From Mimachlamys varia (Eukaryota; Mollusca; Bivalvia; Pectinida; Pectinidae): 64,000 nucleotides of DNA. Positions 1 through 9,815 of this stretch are shown piece after piece. Numbering within the stretch: position 1 is the first letter of the stretch; each line of letters starts with the position of its first letter. Location of the stretch: contig OX392541.1 in assembly GCA_947623455.1 (NCBI GenBank), forward strand, positions 10,916,719 through 10,980,718. The letters are read 5' to 3'. Position numbers and translations under genes: made by a program. Below the pieces are notes generated by a model that saw nothing but the letters and a program-made list of their open reading frames with translations, was not told the origin of the DNA and did not search any database.

Positions 1-378
1 GATAAGTCAACTGTATTATATGGTAAAAACTGCTGAGAGATAAGTCAACTGTATTATATGGTGAAAACTGTTGAGAAATAAGTCTACTGTATTATATGGT
101 GAAAACTGCTGAGAAATAAGTCTACTGTATTATATGGTGAAAACTGTTGAGAAATAAGTCTACTGTATTATATGGTGAAAACTGCTGAGAAATAAGTCTA
201 CTGTATTATATGGTGAAAAGTCTACTGTATTATATGGTCAAAACTGCTGAGAAATAAGTCTACTGTATTATATGGTAAAAACTGCTGAGAAATAAGTCTA
301 CTGTATTATATGGTCAAAACTGCTGAGAAATAAGTCTACTGTATTATATGGTAAAAACTGCTGAGAAATAAGTCTGTT
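1..378. repeat. 38-bp minisatellite array A (cut by window start)
   Basis: About ten copies of a 38-bp unit of the type gaaataagtctactgtatta followed by tatggtRaaaactgctga. Variants include gagagataagtcaactg and shortened copies missing actgctgagaaataagt. The last copy runs into ttatttcctaggtg, which marks the start of U1. Confidence 0.95.
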
Positions 379-1328
379 ATTTCCTAGGTGTAAACTGCCG
401 AGAAATAAAAAGCATTATCAGAAAACACTTCGGTGAATAATTTCAATGTTTTGAAAAGCATTATCAAGCTAATGATCATGTATAGTTTAGCAATATCATT
501 ATATTTTTGTGTCGGACTATCTAATAGCTAGTTCTAAATTATCATGTGTTAGTTCCAAACTGTACTAGTGGTTATCGACAAAAGATTTGGTGTAAACAGC
601 ATTTTGTCTATAATTATAGAGATATGTATGTATGTCACATAATGTATATATGTATTATATGCCAACCATCTATATTTCTTTACTTAAAGTGAGACGAAAA
701 AATACCTACTCTGACTTTCCCTTGGCTGACCCCAAGCTGAAATTTTTTTTATAAACAAAAAATAGCTATTATAAACTTGTAAACAACATTTTAGACTGAA
801 TTTAACATCTATGAAACATCGTGTTAGGATGAGTATTTTTTTTTCTTCTGATTGAACAGGACTTTCGGCGTCTGATCAGCCAAAGGGATTTTTGGCAACA
901 TTTTTCATATATATTCAAAACTTTGTATTATGTTTTATGTATATTCCATGTATATGATGTTGCATTTTTTACGTGTCTTGATAAAGGGGCAGACAATTTA
1001 TTTGTCCATACTGTAGCTATTACTTCAACGATCATATATGTATATATAGGTATTATATGTATTTTATATCTTTATGTATGTTTGTGTTCTGGTCGTGTTC
1101 TAGCTATACAATTCTGTGTATGCTGCCAAACGAGATGATTGTACATTTATACAGAGTACATAGCTGACAGTAGAGGACTATATTATTGATCCAATCAACC
1201 AGATAATCTATATACATCTATTTACTTCTGATACCAGTGATAGTGTATTAGAAAGCCTTGATTTTATGACATTTTTGAAAATATGATTCTATAGTGTAAT
1301 ATCTTTTTTTTCAAACATAATTAATTCA

Positions 1329-1403
1329 TTCATCCCTTTAAACACAATTGAACTCTTCCAATTCAAAGGTCGGTATAGTTCATTATGAAAGTTCAGGGTT
1401 GAA
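1329..1403. repeat. 75-bp imperfect inverted repeat, copy 1
   Basis: Begins ttcatccctttaaa and ends gttcagggttgaa, with the shared core ctcttccaattcaaa. The same element lies 0.9 kb downstream. Also present in U2 (near 10,755) and U3 (21,059), absent from U4-U6. No clear target duplication. Confidence 0.6.
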
Positions 1404-1534
1404 TGCGTTAAGACAATTGGAGAATATGTGTATTTATCTTTTATTGACCTACCTATTAGGCGTTATATCAGTCAAGCATGACATGAAAGATAACATTCTA
1501 AAATTAAAAACATAATTTGCCTAAAAAGCGTTTA

Positions 1535-1740
1535 AGGCCCAATATACGTAACTTTCGGCAAAACGTGAAGCAAAAAAACAAGCCTTATAACTACCGGTAT
1601 TTATATTAATAGATTTAGTTAAGATTAACTGATATCAACAAAATTCAAGATGAATTTTACATGGTTACCGGTTAACGGTAGAGCAGCAGTTGAAACTCGG
1701 TACAGTGCATTTGTAAACATGCGTCCATTTTGACCTGTCT
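1535..1740. mobile_element. TTAA-type inverted-repeat element, right half missing (U1)
   Basis: Left end aaggcccaatatacgtaact matches the complete copies in U4-U6 and at 59409. After gcgtccattttgacctgtct it jumps straight to tttaatatgtg, so the right terminal repeat is deleted. Its left flank differs from that of the U4-U6 copies, although the right flank is the same. Confidence 0.75.
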
Positions 1741-2267
1741 TTTAATATGTGTATAGTCAACTGTACACATAGTATTTGGTACTGTACTGTCACTTTACTG
1801 GTTTACAATTGACTTGTAAGCTTCCAGTTGTCAAAAACAGACACTTTTAGTGCTTTTACTCGCCACAAATTCCTCTGTGTCTTAAATCTAGACAGTTGAA
1901 CTTAGATATTAATGCTATTAGCTAAAACATCTTGGTAATTACTGAACGTAAATGATTCAGTTGTACAAGTCAATTACCATTTACCATTTAGTCATACACA
2001 GATTTTAAATGAACGAATATCATTATTATATTTAGTAATTTATCATCTTGTATATATGGTAGTGTATCTTATTTCACTATGTACACCTGTAGCAATATGT
2101 ATATGGCATTAGATATCCCATGTATGTAATGATTTATAGGTCACCTTGACCCTTTTTTCGGAATGATCTGATATTGTAAAGCCTCTAAGTCACTAGTCAC
2201 TTAACACTTTTTTACAATCGCTTGGAGCACGCAACTTTTTATCATCCATTTCTCTTTCATTATCTCA

Positions 2268-2342
2268 TTCACCCCTGAAGACACATGTGGACTCTTCCAA
2301 TTCAAAAGTTCGATTAGTTCATTTTGAAATTTCAAGGGTGAA
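2268..2342. repeat. 75-bp imperfect inverted repeat, copy 2
   Basis: Begins ttcacccctgaag and ends ttcaagggtgaa (caggggtgaa in other units), with the core ctcttccaattcaaa. Conserved in every unit (near 11,688, 21,998, 32,451, 42,965 and 53,845). It looks like an old small inverted-repeat element. Confidence 0.6.
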
Positions 2343-3182
2343 CACAGTAGAAGCACAACAAATAACGGAGATTTTAAATGAGTTTTTCATTGTGTTATTT
2401 TTCATTTATCTTAAAATCATGTAAAATGGGTGTTGTCAACAATGATATTTTGATGAAATATGTCATAGTAAGGGAGTTAACTCTCACAAATTTCACGTGT
2501 ATTACAGCTAGGTAGCACCACAATATAGATCATTTCCCTGTCCTGTTGGATCATTTCTGTGGTTGCTATGGAAACTGTTTAAAACAAGGACAATTACTAT
2601 TTACAATAGAGGCCAAAAATATTTATTGGAGTTTATCATCACAAAAATGTAAAATAAAAATATTTTTGCACATTTGAATATCAAATGCAACTGTTTATCT
2701 GCATATGGAAAAAAAATTAAGAAATATTAATAAAGCATTAATCTTGATTCTTCCTATTTTTACAAGTGAAGATTACTTTATAAAATCATGTTCAATGGCA
2801 AAGTTTATTTTTGGGATATTATCTGGTTTTATTTCCACCAAAGTTGTGAAATATACCCTCATCAAATTGTTTATTTATATATTAAGTCATATATAAATAC
2901 ATACATATGTATTTGAAAATTTTCTTTTAGTATATTTATGAAGAAGCATTGTATTGAATTTGCTAAGAGTTGTATTGAATTTTTTTTTTTTGTGAACATG
3001 TGACTGATCATCATGATCATGTGACCATTCTAGCAGATTGAATAGGTCATGTGACTTGTACAGTCACCTATATGGTTGTGAGACTCGTCCCTATTTGGAT
3101 AAGTTGACTTAAACAGCGTTGTTATTTATAAATAAATGTGAAATATGAAATCAGACTTTTGTGTATTTTTTTGTGACAGGCC

Positions 3183-3216
3183 CAGGGACGTATATGTGAG
3201 CACATATACGTCCCTG
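3183..3216. mobile_element. 34-bp palindromic insertion, U1
   Basis: Perfect inverted repeat. Sixteen-base arms (CAGGGACGTATATGTG and its reverse complement) surround the two bases AG. The direct repeat GACAGGCC stands at 3175-3182 and again at 3217-3224. U6 shows the same place with a single GACAGGCC and no palindrome, so this is an insertion with an 8-bp target duplication. The CAGGG start and 8-bp duplication fit hAT elements. At 34 bp it holds nothing but the two ends. Confidence 0.85.
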
Positions 3217-3480
3217 GACAGGCCTAAGATGAGCTATAACCATTGTGAGTTATATAATCTTGTTCGGCATTCTGATAATCAATTTTGAATGACAGACATT
3301 CTTAGGCACGAGAAGCCTGTAAGACATGCTTATGAAAAATGTGTCATGTGTAAAACAAAAACAAAACAGAGAATACCAAAGCGTCAACAACCATAATCTG
3401 AACTATTAAACTAGGGGCAAAAAAGGAAGAAAGGAAAGATTTACATGGAGACTCGAAAAAGCACAAGAAAATAAGACCAG

Positions 3481-3645
3481 GCCCCGGTTTCATCAATGTT
3501 CCTTAACTTAAGGAAATTCCTTAACTTAAAAATCCATAGGAAACCATTACAGAATTTAAGGGGGAAATCCTAAGCTAAGGAACTTTCCTTAAATTCTCTA
3601 ATGCTTTCCTATGGAGAAGTTAAGGAATGTTGATGAAACTGGGGC
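3481..3645. mobile_element. 165-bp MITE with CAG target duplication, U1
   Basis: Ends are gccccggtttcatcaa and, reversed, gccccagtttcatcaa. The arms continue as an imperfect hairpin rich in ccttaactt. CAG stands at 3478-3480 and 3646-3648. U6 has one CAG at the same place and no element. A 3-bp duplication fits the PIF/Harbinger superfamily. No coding capacity. Confidence 0.82.
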
Positions 3646-3893
3646 CAGGTGTTCCGGACGAGTAAGCATATTGTTTCATCAACGACACCTGCCATGTAAA
3701 TCTTGGTCACATCCAAGTAAGCATCAATCCTCAAAATGAGAACCGAGTCATCTTGTCAATTGAAATGTGTGAATCTAAATGCTTCCATCAAGTCTCATAC
3801 AAACATGGAATATCAAATTCTTCATGCTTTAGATGTACCAGTTGGTATATTGGCCTCCAATACATTTACATACCATATTGGCCATAATTAGTG

Positions 3894-3907
3894 CCCCCCC
3901 CCCCCCC
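3894..3907. repeat. C-run, U1
   Basis: Fourteen C before gcaggcgtattgg. U3 has fifteen at 23625-23639. U2, U4 and U5 have ctcccccgggggg-like sequence instead. Confidence 0.8.
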
Positions 3908-4049
3908 GCAGGCGTATTGGAATGATGTTAGCGCCCCTTATGACACAACTCAATGATTCTATATTACAGTACAGCAAACTTCACTGGGCATGTTTACAAG
4001 GGAAAAAACAACAGTTATTGAGGAAAAAGATGCTTGAATATTTTAATAC

Positions 4050-5290
4050 TTTGACCCCTGTGACCTTGACGGAAGGTCAAGGTCATTCATTTGAACAATC
4101 TTGGAAGCCCTTCATCCCAACATACAACATGCAAAATTTCAGTACCCTAGGCCCTTCCATTATTGAAAACAAATTACTTGAAGATTGTATGCACATTTGA
4201 CCCCTGTGACCATGAAAGTGAGTCAAGGTCGTTAATTTGAACAACTTTGTAGCCTTTCATCCTTGCATGCTTCAGTCCAAATATCGATGTTCTTGGTCTT
4301 TTGGTTATTAAAAAGAAAAGTGTTGAACAACATTTCAACACCTTTGACTCCTGTGACCTTGAAAATAGGTCAAAGTAATTTGAACAAACTTTGTAGCCCT
4401 TAATCGACCTTGAAAATAGGTCAAAGTAATTTGAACAAACTTTGTAGCCCTTAATCGCAGCCTACTACTGACCTGATATCGGTAACCTGAGCCTTTCTGT
4501 TATTGATAACAAGTTGCTTGGAGATTTTAATACGTTTGACCCCTGTGACCTTCAAGGCATGTCAACATCATTTATTTAAACATACTTGGTAGCCCTTCAT
4601 CCTAGCATGCTACAAACCAAATATCAGTACCCTGGGCCTTTTGGTTATTGAGAAGAAGTTGGTTGAAAATTTTATGCACATTTGACCCTTGTAACGTTTG
4701 AACAAACTTTGTAGCTTTTCATCACAGCATGCTATTTGCCAATTTTCGGTTCCCTTGGCCTTTTTAGCCTAACAATTCTTGTGATCGCTATTTCTGTAGA
4801 AGCACTTGATGGATCTTTCTCAAACTTCATATACATGTTCCCCTTGGTCCGTAGTTGTGCATTGTCCAGTTTTTTAGCTGATCCGAAAAATAACATGGCC
4901 GACAGACGGCCTTCATGGATTTTGACAGTAATAGTTTGTGCTCGTTATATCATTAGAAGTACTGGGTGGACCTTTCTCAAATTTCGTATGCAGGTTCCCC
5001 TGGGTCCCTTGTTGTGCATTGTCCCTTTTTTAGCTGATCCGAAAACAACCTGTCAGACAGGCGGCCATCTTGGATTTTGACAGTAGTTATAGCACGGACT
5101 TAGATAGCAATATAATTCCGTGGTTATAGATAGAGATTTTTCAGAGATATGTCAGTTACAGATGAACCCGGACTATTTGGTTATTGCGATGAAGTTGCTT
5201 AAAATAAAAAGTTGATGCCAGACGGAAGATGGACAAGCGCTACAACCCGCTTATAAGCTTACTTGGCCCTTCGGGCGAGGTGAGCTAAAA
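4050..5290. repeat. Degenerate 150-bp repeats rich in TGACCTTGA sites, U1
   Basis: Five steps of a roughly 150-bp unit start at tttgacYcctgtgacc (4050, 4196, 4345, 4527, 4681). Each runs on through ggtcaaggtcat, gtagcccttcatcc, agcatgctac and ggttattgagaagaagttg. Two steps of a 158-bp unit follow (ttttagctgatccg ... gcggccatcttggattttgacag, to 5085). The block closes at cttggcccttcgggcgagg-tgagctaaaa (5290), whose ccc-ttcg-ggg core can fold. It contains TGACCTTGA at 4061 and TCAAGGTCA at 4077, which are extended half-sites of the kind bound by NR5A/ERR nuclear receptors. Whether this matters in vivo is unknown. It is probably one dispersed repeat family. Confidence 0.75.
5093..5122. mobile_element. 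30-bp short inverted-repeat insertion, U1
   Basis: CACGGACTTAGATAGC begins it and TCCGTG ends it. GTTATAG stands directly before (5086-5092) and after (5123-5129), a perfect 7-bp direct repeat. Related to the 29-bp palindrome at 17355, which has the same first thirteen bases. No empty site is visible in the window. Confidence 0.65.
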
Positions 5291-5447
5291 AAGTGAAACA
5301 AATCTTTTAATTGATAACTTAATTATGGATGTTTGAGGTGGTTTAAGTGGCAACTTGTTCGAATTATGAAAGTGCTGTAAAGATCATTTTTACTCTTTTA
5401 AATCAGATACATATTTGAATGCAGCATCTGTCTGAGCTATTTTGGTC

Positions 5448-5712
5448 CACAGGGACCTGAGAATTTGTGACAGTTAGTTTTGAACCGAAACTAGGATGTT
5501 TAGAGTAATTTTACACTTTTCGGGGGTTTAGTTCAATCACAGTTGCTTGAGTTTCCGTCAGTATATATATAAAAAATGTTTATATATGGAGCCGCGGCCC
5601 ATTACATTACTGTAAAGGGAGGCTCATTTCACACATATATATTTATCATTTACTGACAGAAATTCAAGCAACTGTGGTTCAATTTTCGATAAAAATGCCC
5701 CTCGTCAATGGT
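5448..5712. mobile_element. hAT-like MITE M1, first copy, U1 (right end lost)
   Basis: Starts CACAGGGACCTGAGAATTTG after TTTTGGTC (5440-5447). Contains the nested 139-bp element. The right terminal repeat is deleted, and the sequence jumps from cgtcaatggt to aattaatcattg. Confidence 0.75.
5538..5676. mobile_element. Nested 139-bp MITE, U1
   Basis: Ends CACAGTTGCTTGA and its reverse complement, continuing as an imperfect arm to gtcagta. GTTCAAT stands at 5531-5537 and 5677-5683. U2 has a single GTTCAAT and no element. The target duplication is 7 bp (8 if one changed base is allowed). Confidence 0.85.
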
Positions 5713-5925
5713 AATTAATCATTGATACAAACACGTGTTCCTGTATATAGCCGTCCATCAAACGATTGATAATATATTGTTTCAAATATCTGAAATATTC
5801 AATAAAAGGCCTCCCTCCTCTCGCAGACTGCTGATAAGCCCCTCCAATGTTATAAATGGAGTTATTTAATAGTCGGCTGATGTAGTAAATCAGTCTGTTT
5901 GTGCCCCCTCTCCGGTTATAGTAAG

Positions 5926-6175
5926 CACAGGGACCTGAGAATTTGTTACAGTTAGTTTTTGACCTAAAGTAAGGTATTTAGAGTAATTTTACACATGTGG
6001 GGGGTTAAGATCAATTTTCGATAAAAATGCCCCCTCAGTGGTCATAAAAGCTATTATGACCACTGAGGGGGCATTTTTATCGAAAATTGATCTAAACTCC
6101 CCACATGTGTAAAATTACTCTAAATACCCTATTTTAGGTCCAAAACTAGTTGTAACAAATTCTCGGGTCCCTGTG
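5926..6175. mobile_element. hAT-like MITE M1, second copy, U1
   Basis: 250 bp that fold almost end to end. Left end CACAGGGACCTGAGAATTTG, right end its near reverse complement. The middle is tgccccctcagtggtcataa, agctatt, then the reverse. ATAGTAAG stands at 5918-5925 and 6176-6183, a perfect 8-bp duplication as expected for hAT. No coding capacity. Confidence 0.85.
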
Positions 6176-7229
6176 ATAGTAAGAGATATATAGGGCCATA
6201 CAACATCAAAGACTGACCACGACTTTGTAAACAAAAGATGACCCATCACTTCACTACACCACAGGACAGTGCGTGTGACTATAAATTTTGTTTGTGTTGT
6301 AAACATTACCAGACGCTTATCCAGAACTTTTTTCAAGTTGGTGTCACCATTTCAGGTTTCTACTTTGCCACAAATGCTATCTGAAGCATATATGTTATTT
6401 TGCAATTAGAGGATCTTACACAAGTGTCGATGTAATATGGAATTTATTAAACGAGTTCAGTTATTTAATATGTCACGAGCTTTTAGGCAACATATTAAAT
6501 TTTTCGGCGAGTTAAAAAAAATCCGTCTTTCATTGACACGAGTGTAAGATTCTATTTATCACATGACTTATATTTATGAGAAAATACACCAAAACTCTCA
6601 AATTCATTCTGTGTATAAGAAAGGCAACTTTCGACTTTGACGGTAAGATTTTCAGTACTGAGACAATCATATGACGTCATTTGTTTATGGCGTCACAATA
6701 GTGATATTACACGTGTGTAGTACCATTTTCATGACAAGGCCGTATGACATGACTGTACGGGTCAGTTATGTGATAATAGACATTTATATGGTTAGAGGAT
6801 TAGTTGTAGCTTTTTTGGACCTAAACCAATGTTTTCAGAGTAAAGTTTACAATTTTGGAGGGTTAAGGTCAATTTTCAATGATATAAACCCAAAAATTGT
6901 AAAATGTCCACTTAAAACTTTAGTTTGCGTCTAAAAACATCCATAAGAAATATTCAGGCCCGTGTGTGGCATATACCGAGCTTGCTTTTATTTTCGATAT
7001 TCTCTTTCTTAGACTAATTTTCATCTTATTAATATCAATTTCATTTTGGCAATTAATCGATTTCATTTTTCAAAAAAAGAACGACTTTCCATGTGCGTTT
7101 TCCAATGAATTAATATTATTCTTACTATAATTGTTAGCTTTACTATCATGACGGTGAAAAATGATTTTGCTTATTATGAAATAAATTTTGTTTTTACTTA
7201 CATCAAGTGATTGTGTTAGCAGGGATGAA

Positions 7230-7340
7230 CACAGGGACATAAGAGGGTTTTTTTGCCAAACCTATAGAGCTTAGAATTAGAGTAATTTTATACTTTTGAT
7301 GATTTAAGGTATTTTTTCGATACAGATGTTTCCGTCCCTC
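7230..7340. mobile_element. Diverged M1-related sequence, U1
   Basis: Begins cacagggacat and ends ccgtccctcg, with gagtaattttatacttttg and ttttcgatac inside, the same order of words as in M1. Only weak terminal pairing remains. Confidence 0.4.
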
Positions 7341-7870
7341 GATGTTTTTTTTTATTTAAGAATTTTATCTTTGTAGTATGCTACTTGTATATACTCGGCA
7401 AAATTATATTACGAATGAGGGGTTCGCAAATTGATCTGCTAATGCCACGGACTAATTATGCTATACTTTCGTTCGTCAACTTCCCGAAGAATCTCGTAGT
7501 CGGATATCTAGATCGACACGCTACAAATCACAGGCGTTAGAATATGGTTGAGGACTCACACAACTAAATGAGCCAATGACGGCGTGTTTCATACGTTTGT
7601 AGTCCCTACTGAAAATGTGTTCCGGCTAAGTACAGTGATTCTGAGTAATTTAAATAGGTAATTGTTGACCTTTTCTGCATTGAATGAAATCTGTAGCTAT
7701 TTAACTTTACAAAAATATATACTTTTGGTAGATTTTGATATGTGATGGCGGATTGATATGGGGTCAAAAGTCAGAGGGTGTTGCCGTCCCATTTCACTGG
7801 TTTGACATGTAAATAAACCCTTTATTACATTTTTGCCTGTGAAATATAGAAAATTATCAAACTGATAAAA

Positions 7871-7910
7871 CTTATATTTTCACTGCACTCATGAGCAGTG
7901 AAAATATAAG
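7871..7910. repeat. Hairpin CTTATATTTTCACTGC, U1
   Basis: Sixteen-base perfect arms around actcatga. In U2-U5 (near 17,878, 27,467, 37,978 and 48,482) the right arm is followed by two further copies of gattttgccgtgaaaatata. The local repeat therefore expanded there but not in U1. Confidence 0.75.
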
Positions 7911-8268
7911 ATTTTGCCGTTTTTTCAGTGTAACGTGAAAAAGTGACCCTGCATCAAAACAATACCCAGGGTCATTGTTCTACGTGGTAAAAGTTACCCG
8001 GGGCCGTTATTTCACAGTAGAAATCTTACATGGCCATCTGTAGAAAAATGACCCCACTCGATATTTCTGTTATTCGTCCCGTGAAAAAGTGACCCACCGT
8101 AGATTTCAACGGTAGGTAGTTTTCAAACCGGGTCATTTTTTCATGATACACTGGAACTTTTGTATGAGTTATTTCCCCTTGATCGAATCGAACTTGGCAA
8201 TGTAGGATAGGCATTGGTGTCGTCTGCTAGAACCTGTCTAAATATTGGGGAAAGATGATGTTGAAGAA

Positions 8269-8424
8269 ATGACAACAGCAGTAGATATTGATGAGATACT
8301 GCTTCAGGATTTAATAAGTAATGAATTGGAAGATGAGAATGGTTCAACTTTTCCGATCAACTTCTGTGTACCCGATCGCACGATCGGTTGTGATTTCACC
8401 GGATTAGACCATGTCCAGGCCTAG
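8269..8424 (+). CDS. Conserved 51-codon open frame, U1
   Basis: I do not recognise this product. The frame starts MTTAVDIDEILLQDLIS, with an acidic, leucine-rich first half (DIDEILLQDL, ELEDENG) resembling an activation-domain or linker segment. The second half (FCVPDRTIGCDF) has two cysteines ten residues apart, and the frame ends in ...DHVQA. The same frame is open in five units, with only one amino-acid change noticed (Glu21 to Lys in U3 and U4). In a young array that is weak evidence of selection. A five-codon upstream frame (ATGATGTTG...TGA) overlaps the start by one base. Shortly after the stop, cagtaggcaagtaaag contains a GC-type splice donor, so this could be a stray first exon. It could equally be chance. 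Confidence 0.25.
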   Translation: MTTAVDIDEILLQDLISNELEDENGSTFPINFCVPDRTIGCDFTGLDHVQA

Positions 8425-8518
8425 CCACTTTCCAGTAGGCAAGTAAAGATAACAAAATGATAAAAGTATTTTAAGGCCTCTTTGGAAATGATGTGCATGT
8501 CATTTTGGCGTATTGAGT

Positions 8519-8590
8519 GTATGGCAGATTTTTTTTAATATTTTCACTCGTGCTACGCACTCGTGAAAATATAAAAAAAATCTGCCATAC
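8519..8590. repeat. Long hairpin GTATGGCAGATTTTT, U1
   Basis: Arms gtatggcagatttttttt and the reverse. Inside them is a second palindrome, ttttcactcgtgctacgcactcgtgaaaa. Looks like a foldback element. Further ctcgtgaaa follows on the right. Confidence 0.7.
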
Positions 8591-8957
8591 TCGTGAAATA
8601 TATTGGATATTAAACGGCAAACCATTGAATATCCTCTATATACAAAATACAAACAGAGTCTAAAGTTTTAAAATATTTTTCAAACCTGATGTGGCTGTTT
8701 AATTTTTTGTTTTTGTGTTACATTTTCAGTTCCATCCAATAATGTAACATTATTAAACATTCTACTCTTGTCTGTGATATTATATTCTCTATATATTACT
8801 GTTTTAATACAGTATAGTTTGAATTTATTTTTTGTGTGACCAATCTTAAACAATTTTGTGTAAATCACGAGAACAGAAATATTTCTTTATAAGTATTTGC
8901 TGGAAATACATAGTTTACGAAATGAAGTAAAAATCATGTAATTTGGGAGTTAATGTT

Positions 8958-8978
8958 GGGGGGGGGGGCGGGGGGGGG
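8958..8978 (+). repeat. G-run beside minisatellite, U1
   Basis: Twenty G interrupted by one C, directly 5-prime of array B. Such a tract can fold into a G-quadruplex on the plus strand. Confidence 0.85.
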
Positions 8979-8989
8979 TCTTTTATATT

Positions 8990-9815
8990 TCACACATTGG
9001 AAACTGTGGAGAAATAAATCTACTGTTATTTTACATGGTCGAAACTGCTGGAAAATAACTATGTTGTAAAAACTGCCAAGTATGATTTTTTTATGTTAGA
9101 AACTGATGAGAAGAAAGTTTACTGTTTATTTACATGGTAGAAACTGCTGAAAAGAAAAATCCCTTTCACATTCCACAGAAAAACATTGCTGGGAGCCACA
9201 AGGGAATTATTATAGTTCTGCCATTATATAGCATGGTAAACACTGCTGAGTCTACTGTTATATTATTTGGTATAAACTGTGGTTTTATATGGTAAAAACT
9301 CTGAGAGAATAAGTCTACTGTGGTTCTATATGGTAAAAATTCTGAGAGATTAAGTCTACTGTGGTTTTATATGGTAAAAACCCTGAGGGAATAAGTCTGC
9401 TGTGGTTTTATATGGTAAAAACTCTGAGGGAATAAGTCAGTCTGCTGTTGTTTTATCTGAAAAAAACTGCTGAGAAATAAGTCTACTGTATTATATGGTG
9501 AAAACTGCTGAGAAATAAGTCTACTGTATTATATGGTGAAAACTGCTGAGAAATAAGTCTACTGTTTTATATGGTGAAAACTGTTGAGAAATAAGTCTAC
9601 TGTATTATATGGTGAAAACTGCTGAGAAATAAGTCTACTGTATTATATGGTAAAAACTGCTGAGAAATAAGTCTACTGTATTATATGGTGAAAAGTCTAC
9701 TGTATTATATGGTGAAAACTGCTGAGAAATAAGTCTACTGTATTATATGGTAAAAACTGCTGAGAAATAAGTCTACTGTATTATATGGTAAAAACTGCTG
9801 AGAAATAAGTCTGTT
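8990..9815. repeat. 38-bp minisatellite array B
   Basis: The first 470 bp are degenerate copies with spacing changes (tggtaaaaactctgagagaataagtc types). About nine regular 38-bp copies follow from 9470. A G-run lies directly upstream. Confidence 0.93.

Larger units (their letters stand above)
371..9807. repeat. Tandem array unit U1 (9.4 kb)
   Basis: First complete unit, counted from the last partial minisatellite copy (agtctgttatttcctaggtg) to the same landmark at 9808. No reading frame beyond about 115 codons and no recognisable protein. From 411 to 1530 and from 1741 to 3170 I see only AT-rich sequence with small inverted repeats. Bases 11 to about 6,720 match 19,741 to about 26,452 in U3 almost perfectly. 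I noticed two substitutions (2351, 4741) and two one-base homopolymer changes. Its tail module (7072-7470) is the type shared only with U6. Confidence 0.9.

Noticed and set aside
1..378. Direct repeats reminiscent of a CRISPR array
   Set aside because: The 38-bp copies are contiguous with no unique spacers, and the context is eukaryotic. It is a minisatellite.
923..1138. 71-codon frame in U1 and U3
   Set aside because: Interrupted in U2 and U4-U6 and made of tatatgta-type low-complexity sequence.
2705..2896. 63-codon frame (MEKKLRNINKALILILPIF...) found in most units
   Set aside because: The A-run after the ATG differs in length between units and shifts the frame (U2 and U4), and the sequence is AT-rich hydrophobic by composition. 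Not under coding constraint.
3893..3907. C-run as a transcription or splice signal
   Set aside because: Length differs between U1 and U3 and it is replaced in other units. It behaves as a simple homopolymer.
4736..5080. 114-codon frame in U1 and U3
   Set aside because: Lies within the degenerate 150/158-bp repeats and is broken in other units, with an internal repeat that mirrors the DNA period. Chance frame.
5250..5275. ggcccttcgggc hairpin as a terminator or RNA gene
   Set aside because: It is the fixed end of a repeat family present in every unit. The context is eukaryotic, and there is no T-run or RNA-gene motif.
6115..6336. 73-codon minus-strand frame present in several units
   Set aside because: Half of it is the right arm of MITE M1, and it is broken in U5 and U6.
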